Shown here piece after piece: positions 7,754-14,637 of a stretch of 20,426 nt of DNA (position 1 is the stretch's first letter; every line of letters begins with the position of its first letter). The position numbers and the translations under genes were made by a program. Location of the stretch: positions 1 to 20,426 of the forward strand of contig JAEZTL010000040.1 in NCBI GenBank assembly GCA_023421395.1. Direction: 5' to 3'. The notes beneath the pieces are model-generated. The model saw only the letters and a program-made list of their open reading frames with translations, searched no databases and had not been told where the DNA came from. This stretch comes from Bacillota bacterium (lineage in GTDB: Bacteria; Bacillota; Clostridia; Christensenellales; Aristaeellaceae).

Positions 7754-8182
7754 TCAGAGAACACCTTTTTGCAGCACGATGTTGGCATAGCGGGCGGTGG
7801 TGGCGGTTTGAACAATCGCGTAAGCGGAGCGGGCCTGCTCGTAAAACGGAAGGCGGTCGATGAGGGAAAACTGCTTAAAAGCGCGCTGGAAGTCCAGATC
7901 GCGCAGGATGTCGCCGTATTCGTTCCAGATCTCGGGGACGGGTTCGGTGGGCAGGTTGCGCATCAGCCGCACGGGGTCGGATACGAAGGTATCCAGCGGG
8001 AAGAGCGGCAACAGCGCGCGGAGAAGATCGGGAATCTCGACGCCGTCCAGCCGGATCAGCCGCTTCGCGCAGGATTCGGCGGGGAAGTTGGCGTCGGCCA
8101 GGATGAGACAGTCGCTGTGCCCCATGTCCATCATGGTCTTCACCAGTTGTGAGGAGAGGATGACCGGAATGCCTTTGAGCAT
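7754..8182 (-). CDS. fucU: FucU/RbsD-family sugar mutarotase
   Basis: A 142-residue protein of the FucU/RbsD family, which speeds exchange between alpha and beta anomers of free sugars. It resembles E. coli FucU (L-fucose mutarotase) along its length: MGHSD (His22), LADANFPAES (Asp30), PLFPLDTFV, LPFYEQARSAYAIVQ and the C-terminal RYANIVLQKGVL with the usual tyrosine. The FucU branch, rather than RbsD, is suggested by ADANFPAES and the KGV ending. AGGAGG lies just upstream of ATG 8182. Its place next to the importer suggests it prepares the right anomer for the isomerase. The sugar need not be fucose. Confidence 0.88.
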   Translation of the reverse strand: MLKGIPVILSSQLVKTMMDMGHSDCLILADANFPAESCAKRLIRLDGVEIPDLLRALLPLFPLDTFVSDPVRLMRNLPTEPVPEIWNEYGDILRDLDFQRAFKQFSLIDRLPFYEQARSAYAIVQTATTARYANIVLQKGVL

Positions 8183-8200
8183 AGGCGCCTCCTGAAAAGG

Positions 8201-8251
8201 AAGCCGCCATGCGGCCGGCCGGCTGACGCGCAGCGTTTCGCATAGCGGCTT
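8201..8251 (-). promoter_or_regulatory. Intercistronic stem-loop after the binding-protein gene
   Basis: AAGCCGC plus ATGCG (8201-8213) pairs with CGCAT plus GCGGCTT (8239-8251), giving a 12-pair stem with one mismatch and a 25-nt GC-rich loop. It occupies the 101-nt gap between the binding protein and fucU, the largest gap in the operon. There is no U-run, so it looks like a 3'-end stabilising or processing hairpin rather than a full terminator. Confidence 0.6.
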
Positions 8252-8283
8252 CGTCGTTACCCGCTCAGGTTAGAGGCGGGTGC

Positions 8284-9216
8284 TTACATGAACTGGTCCA
8301 CGTTGTCCTTGGTCACCAGCACGAAGGGGATCATCACGTCGTCGTGCTCAACGGTGCCGGCCTTGGCGCACTCGAGCGCCACGTCCACGGAGGTCGCGCC
8401 CTGGCCCGCCGCATCCTGGAACACGGTGCAGTCGAGGCGGCTGTCCTTCACGGCCTGCAGCGCATCCGCGATGGCGTCGATGCCGATGACGATGACCTGA
8501 TCCTTGCGGCCCGCGGCCTCAACGGCTTCCAGCGCGCCCATGGCCATGTCGTCGTTCTGGCAGATGATGGCGTCCAGATCCTGGTAGGTGGTCAGCCAGT
8601 TCTCAGCCAGCGCAAGGGCTTCGGCGCGCTTCCAGTTGGCGGTCTGCTCCTGGAGCACTTCGATCTTGCTGCCGTTGAAGAGGTTCTCTTCGATGCCCTG
8701 CTTGCGGTAGATCTGCGGCGACACGCCGATGGGGCCCATCATGTAGCAGACCTTGGCGTCTTCGGGCAGCACGGTTTTGAGGAAGTCGGCCTGGATCTTG
8801 CCGGCGTCCACGTCGTCAGAGCCGACGTAGCAGGTGGCCTTGTCCGAGTTGTTGGTCAGCGTATTGCACTCGATGACCGGGATGCCCGCGTCGATGAACA
8901 TGTCGACGATGGGGGCGCTGCCCTCGACGTCCACGGCGTTGAGGATCACGGCGTCCACGCCCATGGTCTTCATGGCCTCGGCCTGCTCAAGCTGCTTGTT
9001 GATGTCGCCTTCGGCGTCCTGCATGAGAAGCTCCACCTCGGCGCCCAGCTCGGTGGCACGGGCGACCATGGCGTCGGAGATCTTCTGAACGAAGGTGTCG
9101 GCGTTCTGCTTCATCAGGCCCGCGATCTTGTAGGTCTTGGTTTCGGCGCCCGCGGTGACCGCGAAGCTGCCCAGGATCAGGAGCGCGCACATCAGGATAG
9201 CTACCATTCGCTTCAT
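8284..9216 (-). CDS. ABC sugar-binding protein, RbsB class (Peripla_BP_4)
   Basis: The extracytoplasmic binding protein of the importer, 310 residues from ATG 9216. This start is chosen because GGGAGGG lies 9 nt upstream and it gives a clean signal peptide (MKRMVAILMCALLILGSFAV then TAGA-ET). A TTG ten codons upstream has no such support. The mature part has the periplasmic-binding-protein-like fold of the ribose/galactose group: YKIAGLMKQNADTFVQKI, then VDAVILNAVDVEGSAP, then AIICQNDDMAMGALEAVEAAG. Odd point: there is no lipobox cysteine at the cleavage site, although Gram-positive binding proteins are usually lipoproteins. The ligand is not readable; neighbours suggest a pentose or deoxysugar. 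Confidence 0.9.
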   Translation of the reverse strand: MKRMVAILMCALLILGSFAVTAGAETKTYKIAGLMKQNADTFVQKISDAMVARATELGAEVELLMQDAEGDINKQLEQAEAMKTMGVDAVILNAVDVEGSAPIVDMFIDAGIPVIECNTLTNNSDKATCYVGSDDVDAGKIQADFLKTVLPEDAKVCYMMGPIGVSPQIYRKQGIEENLFNGSKIEVLQEQTANWKRAEALALAENWLTTYQDLDAIICQNDDMAMGALEAVEAAGRKDQVIVIGIDAIADALQAVKDSRLDCTVFQDAAGQGATSVDVALECAKAGTVEHDDVMIPFVLVTKDNVDQFM

Positions 9217-9267
9217 GATTCGATTCCCTCCCAAGTGTTGTTTCAATTTACACCGCCGGTGTTTCCG

Positions 9268-10233
9268 CTATTCCTTGCGCTTCGAGCGCATGTCCATCAG
9301 CACAGCGATCAGTATAATGGCGCCTTTAACGATCTGCTGGTAGAAGGACGAAACGTTCAGAAGCGTCAGGGAGTTCGAGAGAACGCCGATGATGATAAAT
9401 CCGAGGATGGTTCCGGAAAGCGTTCCGATGCCGCCGGACATCGAGGTGCCGCCGATGGCGACCGCCGCGATGGCGTCCAGTTCGTAGCCGCTGCCGGCGG
9501 TGGGCTGGCCCGAGGAGATGCGCGCCGCCAGGATCACGCCCACGATGCCCGCCATGAGCGCGGAGATGATGTAGACCATCATTTCCACGAACTTTGTTTT
9601 GACGCCGGAGAGCTTGGTCGCGTTCCGGTTGCCGCCGAAGGCGTACACGTGGCGGCCGTAGGTGGTGGTGTTGAGCACGATGCCCGCCACCACGCACACG
9701 ACGAAGAGGATCCAGATCGGGATCGGGATGCCCAGAAACGCGCCCTTGCCGATGTTGAGGAACGCCTTGTCCGTCACCGCGAAGGGTTTGCCGTCGGAGA
9801 ATACCAGCGCGAAGCCGCGGCCGATGGTCTGGCCGGCCAGCGTTGCGATGAACGGCGGCAATGAGCAATAGGCGATCATCACGCCGTTAAAGACGCCGAA
9901 CAGCAGGCTGATTACGATACCGGTGATTGCCGCCACGTACCAGCTGGCGCCGTCGATGAGCATGCTGCCCACCACCACGCCCGTCACCGCCACCAGCGAA
10001 CCCACCGAAAGGTCGATGCCGCCGGTCAGGATGACGAAGGTCAGGCCCACGGCGAGGATGCCGTTGAGCGACACCTGGCGCAGGATGTTGATGATGTTGC
10101 CGGATGACAGGAACACCGGCGACACGATGGCCATTGCGACGACCATCAGCAGGATGAAGACCACCAGGCCCAGCAGGGTATACAGCCCCTTGAACTTGTT
10201 GCCACCGGCGGCGGACGCTTTCGGCTGCGACAT
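9268..10233 (-). CDS. ABC sugar permease, RbsC class
   Basis: A 321-residue integral membrane permease (BPD_transp_2 family) that forms the channel of the importer. After a short polar N-terminus, long hydrophobic segments run almost to the end. The family motif GGIDLSVGS is at 71-79, and the cytoplasmic coupling loop IAAVAIGGTSMSGGIGTL is in the C-terminal part. GGGAGGAG precedes ATG 10233, which starts one base after the ATPase stop codon, so expression is coupled. The C-terminus is short and basic (MRSKRKE). Substrate as for the whole operon. Confidence 0.93.
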   Translation of the reverse strand: MSQPKASAAGGNKFKGLYTLLGLVVFILLMVVAMAIVSPVFLSSGNIINILRQVSLNGILAVGLTFVILTGGIDLSVGSLVAVTGVVVGSMLIDGASWYVAAITGIVISLLFGVFNGVMIAYCSLPPFIATLAGQTIGRGFALVFSDGKPFAVTDKAFLNIGKGAFLGIPIPIWILFVVCVVAGIVLNTTTYGRHVYAFGGNRNATKLSGVKTKFVEMMVYIISALMAGIVGVILAARISSGQPTAGSGYELDAIAAVAIGGTSMSGGIGTLSGTILGFIIIGVLSNSLTLLNVSSFYQQIVKGAIILIAVLMDMRSKRKE

Positions 10234-10234
10234 T

Positions 10235-11743
10235 TTATGCTCCTCCCAACGCCAGTTTCAGAATATCCTCCTGCGAGGCCGAGGCCACATCGGTAAATTC
10301 ACCGGTGATGCGCCCGCCCGCCATGACCAGGATCCGGTCGCTCATGCCGATCAGTTCCGGCATTTCCGAGGAGATCATGATGATCGCGATGCCGGACTTG
10401 GCCAGTTCGATCATCATGTTGTAGATTTCAGCTTTTGCGCCCACATCGATGCCCCGGGTGGGCTCGTCCAGGATCAGCACCTGCGGCTTTGAAAGAAGGC
10501 ATTTGGCCAGTACGACCTTTTGCTGGTTGCCGCCGGACAGCGTGCCCGCAAGATCCTGAATGCCGTTCATCTTGACAGTCACCTGTTTTGTGATGCGGTT
10601 TACCAAATCCCGCTCCTTGCGATGGTTCATGAAGCTCGCGCGGCTGTACTGATCTTCGTTCTGGACGGACACATTTTCGCGGATGGAGCGGCACAGGATC
10701 AGGCCCAGCGCCTTGCGGTCCTCAGAGGCCAGCGCGATGCGGTGGCGCTTGGCGTCCCTGGGGTGGCGGATGGTCACGGGCTTGCCGTTTACGGTGAGTT
10801 CGCCGGAGTCCAGCTTATCATAGCCCACCAGCGCGCGCATCACTTCGCTGCGCCCCGCGCCCACCAACCCTGCAAAACCGAGAATTTCGCCGGCGCGCAC
10901 ATCGAAGGAGATGTTTTCAAACATGCCTTTGCGGGACAGCTTCTTGGCCGACAGCGTCACAGCGCCCTTTTGGGCGGTGTTTCGCGGATAACCGCTGGAC
11001 AGCGCGCGGCCCACCATCATGGAAATGATCTTGTCCCGGGTGGCCTCCCCCCGCGTAAGGCAGCCGATCATCTGGCCGTCCCTGAGCACCGAGATGCGGT
11101 CGGACAGTTCAAAGACCTCTTCCATGCGGTGGGAGATGTAGATGATACCCACGCCGCTCTTTTTCAGAAGGCCGATGGTCTTGAAAAGCTCCCGCGCCTC
11201 GTTCTCCGAAAGAGAGGAGGTGGGCTCGTCCATGATGATCACCTTGGCGTTGTAGGACACCGCCTTGATGATTTCCATCATCTGGATCTGCGCGATGGAG
11301 AGCTGGCTCATCTTCATGGAAGGGGACACGCGGTCCGCCATGTTGTATTTTTCCAGCAGCGCCTGCGTATGCGCGTTCTGCGCCTTCTTGGATACGAAGT
11401 GGGTGTGCCCCACCCGCTCCTCGCGCCCGACAAACACGTTCTCCGCCACCGTCATGGCGGGGATCGGGTTGAGTTCCTGGTGGATCATGGAGATGCCCAG
11501 GTTCAGCGCGTCCCGGGCGCTCCTGATCTCCGTGGCCTTGCCTTCAAACAGGATTTCACCGCCGTCACCGCGGTAGATGCCCATGATGATCTTCATCAGC
11601 GTCGACTTGCCCGCGCCGTTTTCGCCCATCAGCGCATGTACCTCGCCGGCGCGAATGGAAAAATCGACGCCGGAAAGGACGGGAACCCCGAAGAAGGCTT
11701 TGCTGACGTTCTTGGCTTCCAAGACGCTAATTTGTTCCGTCAC
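10235..11743 (-). CDS. ABC sugar ATPase, RbsA class (two ABC domains)
   Basis: A 502-residue duplicated ATPase, the usual size for RbsA/MglA/XylG. Domain one has Walker A GENGAGKST (40-48), a degenerate signature QLSIAQIQ (147-154) and Walker B VIIMDEPT (168-175). Domain two has the degenerate Walker A GLVGAGRSE (292-300), a full signature LSGGNQQK (402-409) and Walker B VLILDEPT (422-429). The asymmetric degeneracy is normal for this family. The start is GTG 11743, with AAGGAG 8 nt upstream. It is the first gene of the operon, about 50 nt downstream of a clear promoter. Confidence 0.94.
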   Translation of the reverse strand: MTEQISVLEAKNVSKAFFGVPVLSGVDFSIRAGEVHALMGENGAGKSTLMKIIMGIYRGDGGEILFEGKATEIRSARDALNLGISMIHQELNPIPAMTVAENVFVGREERVGHTHFVSKKAQNAHTQALLEKYNMADRVSPSMKMSQLSIAQIQMMEIIKAVSYNAKVIIMDEPTSSLSENEARELFKTIGLLKKSGVGIIYISHRMEEVFELSDRISVLRDGQMIGCLTRGEATRDKIISMMVGRALSSGYPRNTAQKGAVTLSAKKLSRKGMFENISFDVRAGEILGFAGLVGAGRSEVMRALVGYDKLDSGELTVNGKPVTIRHPRDAKRHRIALASEDRKALGLILCRSIRENVSVQNEDQYSRASFMNHRKERDLVNRITKQVTVKMNGIQDLAGTLSGGNQQKVVLAKCLLSKPQVLILDEPTRGIDVGAKAEIYNMMIELAKSGIAIIMISSEMPELIGMSDRILVMAGGRITGEFTDVASASQEDILKLALGGA

Positions 11744-11793
11744 TTCGCCTGCTCCTTTACGCGGCCGGTATGGATTTTGGATCGCGTAATGAG

Positions 11794-11822
11794 AGTGTAG
11801 AAGAAAAACATTTTTCTGTCAA
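11794..11822 (-). promoter_or_regulatory. Promoter of the sugar operon
   Basis: On the minus strand TTGACA (11822-11817) and TACACT (11799-11794) are separated by exactly 17 nt. The spacer contains a 16-nt inverted repeat that is a candidate repressor site. Predicted start near 11787, about 45 nt before the ATPase GTG. Confidence 0.8.
11802..11817. promoter_or_regulatory. Candidate LacI operator in the operon promoter
   Basis: AGAAAAA-CA-TTTTTCT, a perfect inverted repeat with 7-nt arms, fills the -35/-10 spacer. Its minus-strand core GAAAAATGTTTT differs by one base from GAAAAACGTTTT at the repressor's own promoter (13116-13105). Confidence 0.55.
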
Positions 11823-11916
11823 GGTTTTTCTGGGCAATCAGATGAATTTGTGTAGCTTGACGGGAGAAACTGCCGCAAAAGCACAGGTTTTTCGGCAAAT
11901 TACGACACGAAAACGG

Positions 11917-11954
11917 AAAAAACTGCCTTCGCCCGGGCGATACTGCCGGGCGAA
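11917..11954 (-). terminator. Terminator of the LacI-family gene
   Basis: On the minus strand TTCGCCCGG (11954-11946) pairs with CCGGGCGAA (11936-11928) across a 9-nt loop, followed by GGCAGTTTTTT. It separates the repressor transcript from the sugar operon, which therefore needs its own promoter. Confidence 0.75.
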
Positions 11955-11989
11955 AGCACAAAATCTTGTGGTTTCACAGAAAAATGCGG

Positions 11990-12011
11990 GAAAAACGTTA
12001 TGCGGAACGTT
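11990..12011. promoter_or_regulatory. Candidate auxiliary operator by the lacI-type stop codon
   Basis: Plus strand GAAAAACGTTAT at 11990-12001 shares GGAAAAACGTT with the site at the repressor promoter. A second AACGTT follows at 12006-12011, 12 nt further on. It could be a distal site for looping with the operon promoter about 185 bp away. Low confidence, since it overlaps the end of the coding region. Confidence 0.35.
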
Positions 12012-13104
12012 ACCAGTCCACCATAATCCAATCCTCCGGCGCATTGGCGGAAGTGGACTTGCGCACCACCAGCCGGGATTCCAGTTCCACCCGCCGGGGC
12101 GGCATCGGATCGCCCTGCCGCTGGATTCGGGTAAGCAGCAACCGCGCCGCCTCGATGCCCATGTGCCGCTTGCGGATGTGGATGGTGGACATCGGCGTCT
12201 CCATGACGCTGGCGATGAACACATCGTCGTAGCCGATTACCTTGATGTCACCGGGCACGCTCCTGCCCGCCTCGCTGATGGCGCGGAGCGCGCCGACGCT
12301 CATCTGGTCATTGGCGATGAACACGCCGTCGATGTCCGGCATCTGGCTGAGCAGCTCGCGCATGGCGGCGTAGCCGCTGCGGTGGGTGTAGTCGCCGTTG
12401 GCGATCATGCGCTCGTCCACGGCGAGGCCCGCGGCCTCCATTTCGTTTTTGAAGCCGGTGATGCGGTCCTGGGCCACGCGGGTGAAGATGGGGCCGGTAA
12501 TGTGGCCGATCCTCCGGCAGCCCACGTCCAAAAGGTGCCTTGTCGCCTTTTCCGCGCCCTTGATGGAGTTGGTGAACACGGAGTCCACACCGTACTTGGA
12601 AAAATCCGTCTCGATGGAGACCAGCGCTACCTTTTTTTGGTCGTCGGTCATCCGAAGGATTTTTTTCATCTGCAGCGGCTCGATGCTCTCCGGGAAGATG
12701 GAGGAGAACACGATGCCGTCCACCCGGCTGTGCACCAGATGCGCGAGCCCTTCCATCACCCGTTCGATGCTGCCAAACTGGTCGTTCAGGCCGTTGGAGT
12801 CGATGATGATCATGTTGTAGCCGTTTTTGTTGAACACCTCGAAGAGCCCCTTGATGACATACGGGTAGAACAGCCCGCAGATGTCCGTGGCGATGACCCC
12901 GATGTTGCGGCTGTGGCGGCTCTTCATGCTCTTGGCCACCGGATCCGGCCGGTAGTTGAGTTCCTGAACGGCGATGCGCACGCGCTTGGTCAGTTCCTCC
13001 GACACGAATTTGGACTGGTTGATCACGTTGGAGACGGTCGAGATGGACACACCGGCACGCTTGGCGACATCTTTGATGCTGACGATGGCGCACCCCTCCC
13101 TCAT
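12010..13104 (-). CDS. LacI-family transcriptional repressor
   Basis: A sugar-responsive repressor with an N-terminal helix-turn-helix (SIKDVAKRAGVSISTVSNVI) followed by the hinge ELNYRPDPVAKSMKS and a periplasmic-binding-protein-like sensor domain (GVFIANDQMSVGALRAISEAG, GYDDVFIASVMETPMSTIHI). The first ATG in the likely transcript (13104) gives 364 residues. That start has little ribosome binding site. A strong GGGAGGGG lies 6 nt before an in-frame ATC (13086), which would start the protein right at VSIKDVAKR like typical family members. Both starts remain open. It is transcribed in the same direction as the sugar operon, with its own promoter and terminator, and is the likely regulator of that operon. 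Confidence 0.92.
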   Translation of the reverse strand: MREGCAIVSIKDVAKRAGVSISTVSNVINQSKFVSEELTKRVRIAVQELNYRPDPVAKSMKSRHSRNIGVIATDICGLFYPYVIKGLFEVFNKNGYNMIIIDSNGLNDQFGSIERVMEGLAHLVHSRVDGIVFSSIFPESIEPLQMKKILRMTDDQKKVALVSIETDFSKYGVDSVFTNSIKGAEKATRHLLDVGCRRIGHITGPIFTRVAQDRITGFKNEMEAAGLAVDERMIANGDYTHRSGYAAMRELLSQMPDIDGVFIANDQMSVGALRAISEAGRSVPGDIKVIGYDDVFIASVMETPMSTIHIRKRHMGIEAARLLLTRIQRQGDPMPPRRVELESRLVVRKSTSANAPEDWIMVDW

Positions 13105-13116
13105 AAAACGTTTTTC
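13105..13116. promoter_or_regulatory. Candidate LacI operator at its own promoter
   Basis: AAAACGTTTT (13105-13114) is a perfect palindrome with the central CG typical of LacI-family sites. It lies just downstream of the predicted transcription start, where bound repressor would block its own gene. Confidence 0.55.
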
Positions 13117-13128
13117 CGGATAAACTTG

Positions 13129-13157
13129 ATTATCGGCTATTTTGGCGCCTTTGTCAA
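13129..13157 (-). promoter_or_regulatory. Promoter of the LacI-family gene
   Basis: On the minus strand TTGACA (13157-13152) and GATAAT (13134-13129) are 17 nt apart. The predicted start near 13122 makes a very short leader before ATG 13104. Confidence 0.82.
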
Positions 13158-13559
13158 GATACGACACGCCCCGGAAAGACACGATTTGTGGATCTCATCA
13201 CAGGTTCTCTTTCTTCGAAAAAAGAAAGGGTACGGCGCGGAGAAAACCGTTTAACCTGATTCTGGCTCCGACGATATGGCCTTGGGGTGCAAAGAACGGG
13301 GATGTGCGCGGAGGTGATCGCGAAGGGGGAGGCCTCATCCTGAAGAGTGCCGCTGGCGAGACGCCCGGAGATTTTGGGATCCGGGCCCGAAGGCCTATTT
13401 TGGGCAATGCGTTTGAACGACCGGGCTGAGAGCCGCGCAGCCCGGTCGCCATCAACAAGCCACACAAAAGAGCGACATTCGCCGTCACGGGAGGGTTGAT
13501 TGTACCCGGAGAGCGCCGATATCTATGAGTGGAAGCGCAAAAAAAGGAAGGCGAGCCCC
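13158..13559 (+). other. Gene-free stretch before the coiled-coil gene
   Basis: No convincing gene is seen in about 400 nt. It contains a sigma-D-like promoter candidate (13251-13277) and a perfect 11-bp stem, CGACCGGGCTG (13418-13428) with CAGCCCGGTCG (13438-13448), in what would be a 275-nt leader. The hairpin has no U-run on either strand. I recognise no known riboswitch class here. Confidence 0.5.
13251..13277 (+). promoter_or_regulatory. Possible sigma-D (flagellar) promoter
   Basis: TTAA (13251-13254), 16 nt, then ACGATAT (13271-13277). The sigma-D consensus is TAAA and CCGATAT with a similar spacer. Two mismatches make this weaker than the chemoreceptor promoter at 16349-16375, but the spacing is the same. 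Confidence 0.4.
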
Positions 13560-14315
13560 ATGAGCGTCAGCCTGGTCACGGGTTCCTCCGATACCGGCTC
13601 CATCAGCCAGATTCTCAGCCTGAGCAGTGCTGCCACCACCCAAGCGGCATCGACCGGCGCCTCGTCGGATTTGGACACCGTGTCCATCAGCGCGTCCGGG
13701 TCGGCCAGCAGTCAGTTGGCGGCGCTGATGCAGCAGCGGCAGAGCCTCATGGCCAGCCGCGCGGAGCTGGTCGGCAGCACCATGGAGAGCGACGGCAGCA
13801 CCGACGCCATTCAGAACCAGCTGGAGGAGTACGACCGCCAGCTGGAGGACATCGACGCCCAGATTGCGCAGCTGAAAGCGCAGGTGGCCGGTGAGCAGGC
13901 CCAGAGCGTGGTCACCTATTCGAAGAGTTCCTCCGCTAAGAACACCGGTGGATCGAATTCCGGGCTCAACAGCGTGCTTGGCCTGGCCGCGAGCTACACA
14001 TCCGCCCAGACCGCCGCCGGCGTCCAGAAAAAGCTGGACAGACAGGCGGAGGCACTTGCGACCGAGATCGATGCCGACAGGTCCCGGGGCGTTGACACCT
14101 CTGACAAGGAGGGTGTGCTGAGCGAACTCACCGCCCGGTCTGCGGGCGCCTCCGCAACGCTCTCCGCCAGCCTGAATGACATCAACCGGCGGATCATGAA
14201 ATCCGGCGGTGATCTGCTGGTGGAGCTGGATTACCCCACCGTATCTTCCACCGCCTACTCGTCCGCCGCCTCTGCCGTCGGAGACGCGGAAGCGGTGCCG
14301 ACGGACGAGGCTTAG
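13560..14315 (+). CDS. Hypothetical coiled-coil protein, possibly FlxA-like
   Basis: A 251-residue protein. ATG 13560 is chosen because AGGAAGG lies 8 nt upstream; a TTG start 20 codons earlier would sit almost on top of another purine run and is unlikely. There is no signal peptide or membrane segment. The N-terminal 60 residues are Ser/Thr/Ala-rich and low in complexity. Residues about 60-125 form a strongly predicted coiled coil (QLEEYDRQLEDIDAQIAQLK). A Ser-rich linker and a second helical part follow. The general layout recalls FlxA-like proteins, whose genes in E. coli belong to the flagellar sigma-28 class, and the promoter candidate upstream agrees with that. The identification is tentative. 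Confidence 0.65.
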   Translation: MSVSLVTGSSDTGSISQILSLSSAATTQAASTGASSDLDTVSISASGSASSQLAALMQQRQSLMASRAELVGSTMESDGSTDAIQNQLEEYDRQLEDIDAQIAQLKAQVAGEQAQSVVTYSKSSSAKNTGGSNSGLNSVLGLAASYTSAQTAAGVQKKLDRQAEALATEIDADRSRGVDTSDKEGVLSELTARSAGASATLSASLNDINRRIMKSGGDLLVELDYPTVSSTAYSSAASAVGDAEAVPTDEA

Positions 14316-14637
14316 GCCCACCGCCCCGCATACTGGAAAAAGGCCCCGCGCAATGATGCGAGGGGCCCTCAGAACATCAACAAAGCCGCCGTGAGTTTCC
14401 GTCGTCCCCGGCGGCGTCAGGACGGTTTCCTCTTCCGGTGCGCACGCAGGGAGAAGAAACGGCACCCTGCGTCAGTGCGCCGCCGGGAAAGCCGTGAGGA
14501 TTTATGGCGTGAGAAGGCTTCCTCTTTCACATCAAAAATTTCCGGCGGGTTTTATGCCCGAAGAACCGCCGCGCCGCAAAAAATGCGGCGCGGCGGTTCT
14601 GTTTGTGCTGCCGGCCCGGCTGGGCCGAACCGATGAT
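14316..14637. other. Convergent intergenic region with several hairpins
   Basis: No gene seen. It holds three marked inverted repeats: GGCCCC/GGGGCC (14342-14367), a two-part stem GCGCACGCAGGG (14440-14451) with CCCTGC and GTGCGC (14465-14480), and a perfect 15-bp stem at 14563-14599. The first has TTTTT on its minus-strand side, so it could stop late minus-strand transcription heading into the coiled-coil gene. Confidence 0.5.
14563..14599. terminator. Strong hairpin after the chemoreceptor gene
   Basis: A perfect 15-bp GC-rich stem (14563-14577 with 14585-14599) with loop AAAAAAT, 38 nt past the chemoreceptor stop. Only short T-rich tracts flank it, so it is a likely but not classical terminator for the minus-strand gene. 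Confidence 0.6.

Noticed and set aside
9217..9246. TTG start adding ten residues to the sugar-binding protein
   Set aside because: GGGAGGG sits correctly before ATG 9216, and the extra residues would place a polar stretch before the signal peptide.
8344..9864. Plus-strand open frame of 506 codons opposite binding protein and permease
   Set aside because: It crosses the boundary between two real minus-strand genes and has shadow-like composition.
10520..13254. Long plus-strand frames opposite the ABC ATPase and the LacI-type gene
   Set aside because: Antisense shadows; the minus-strand products have complete family motifs.
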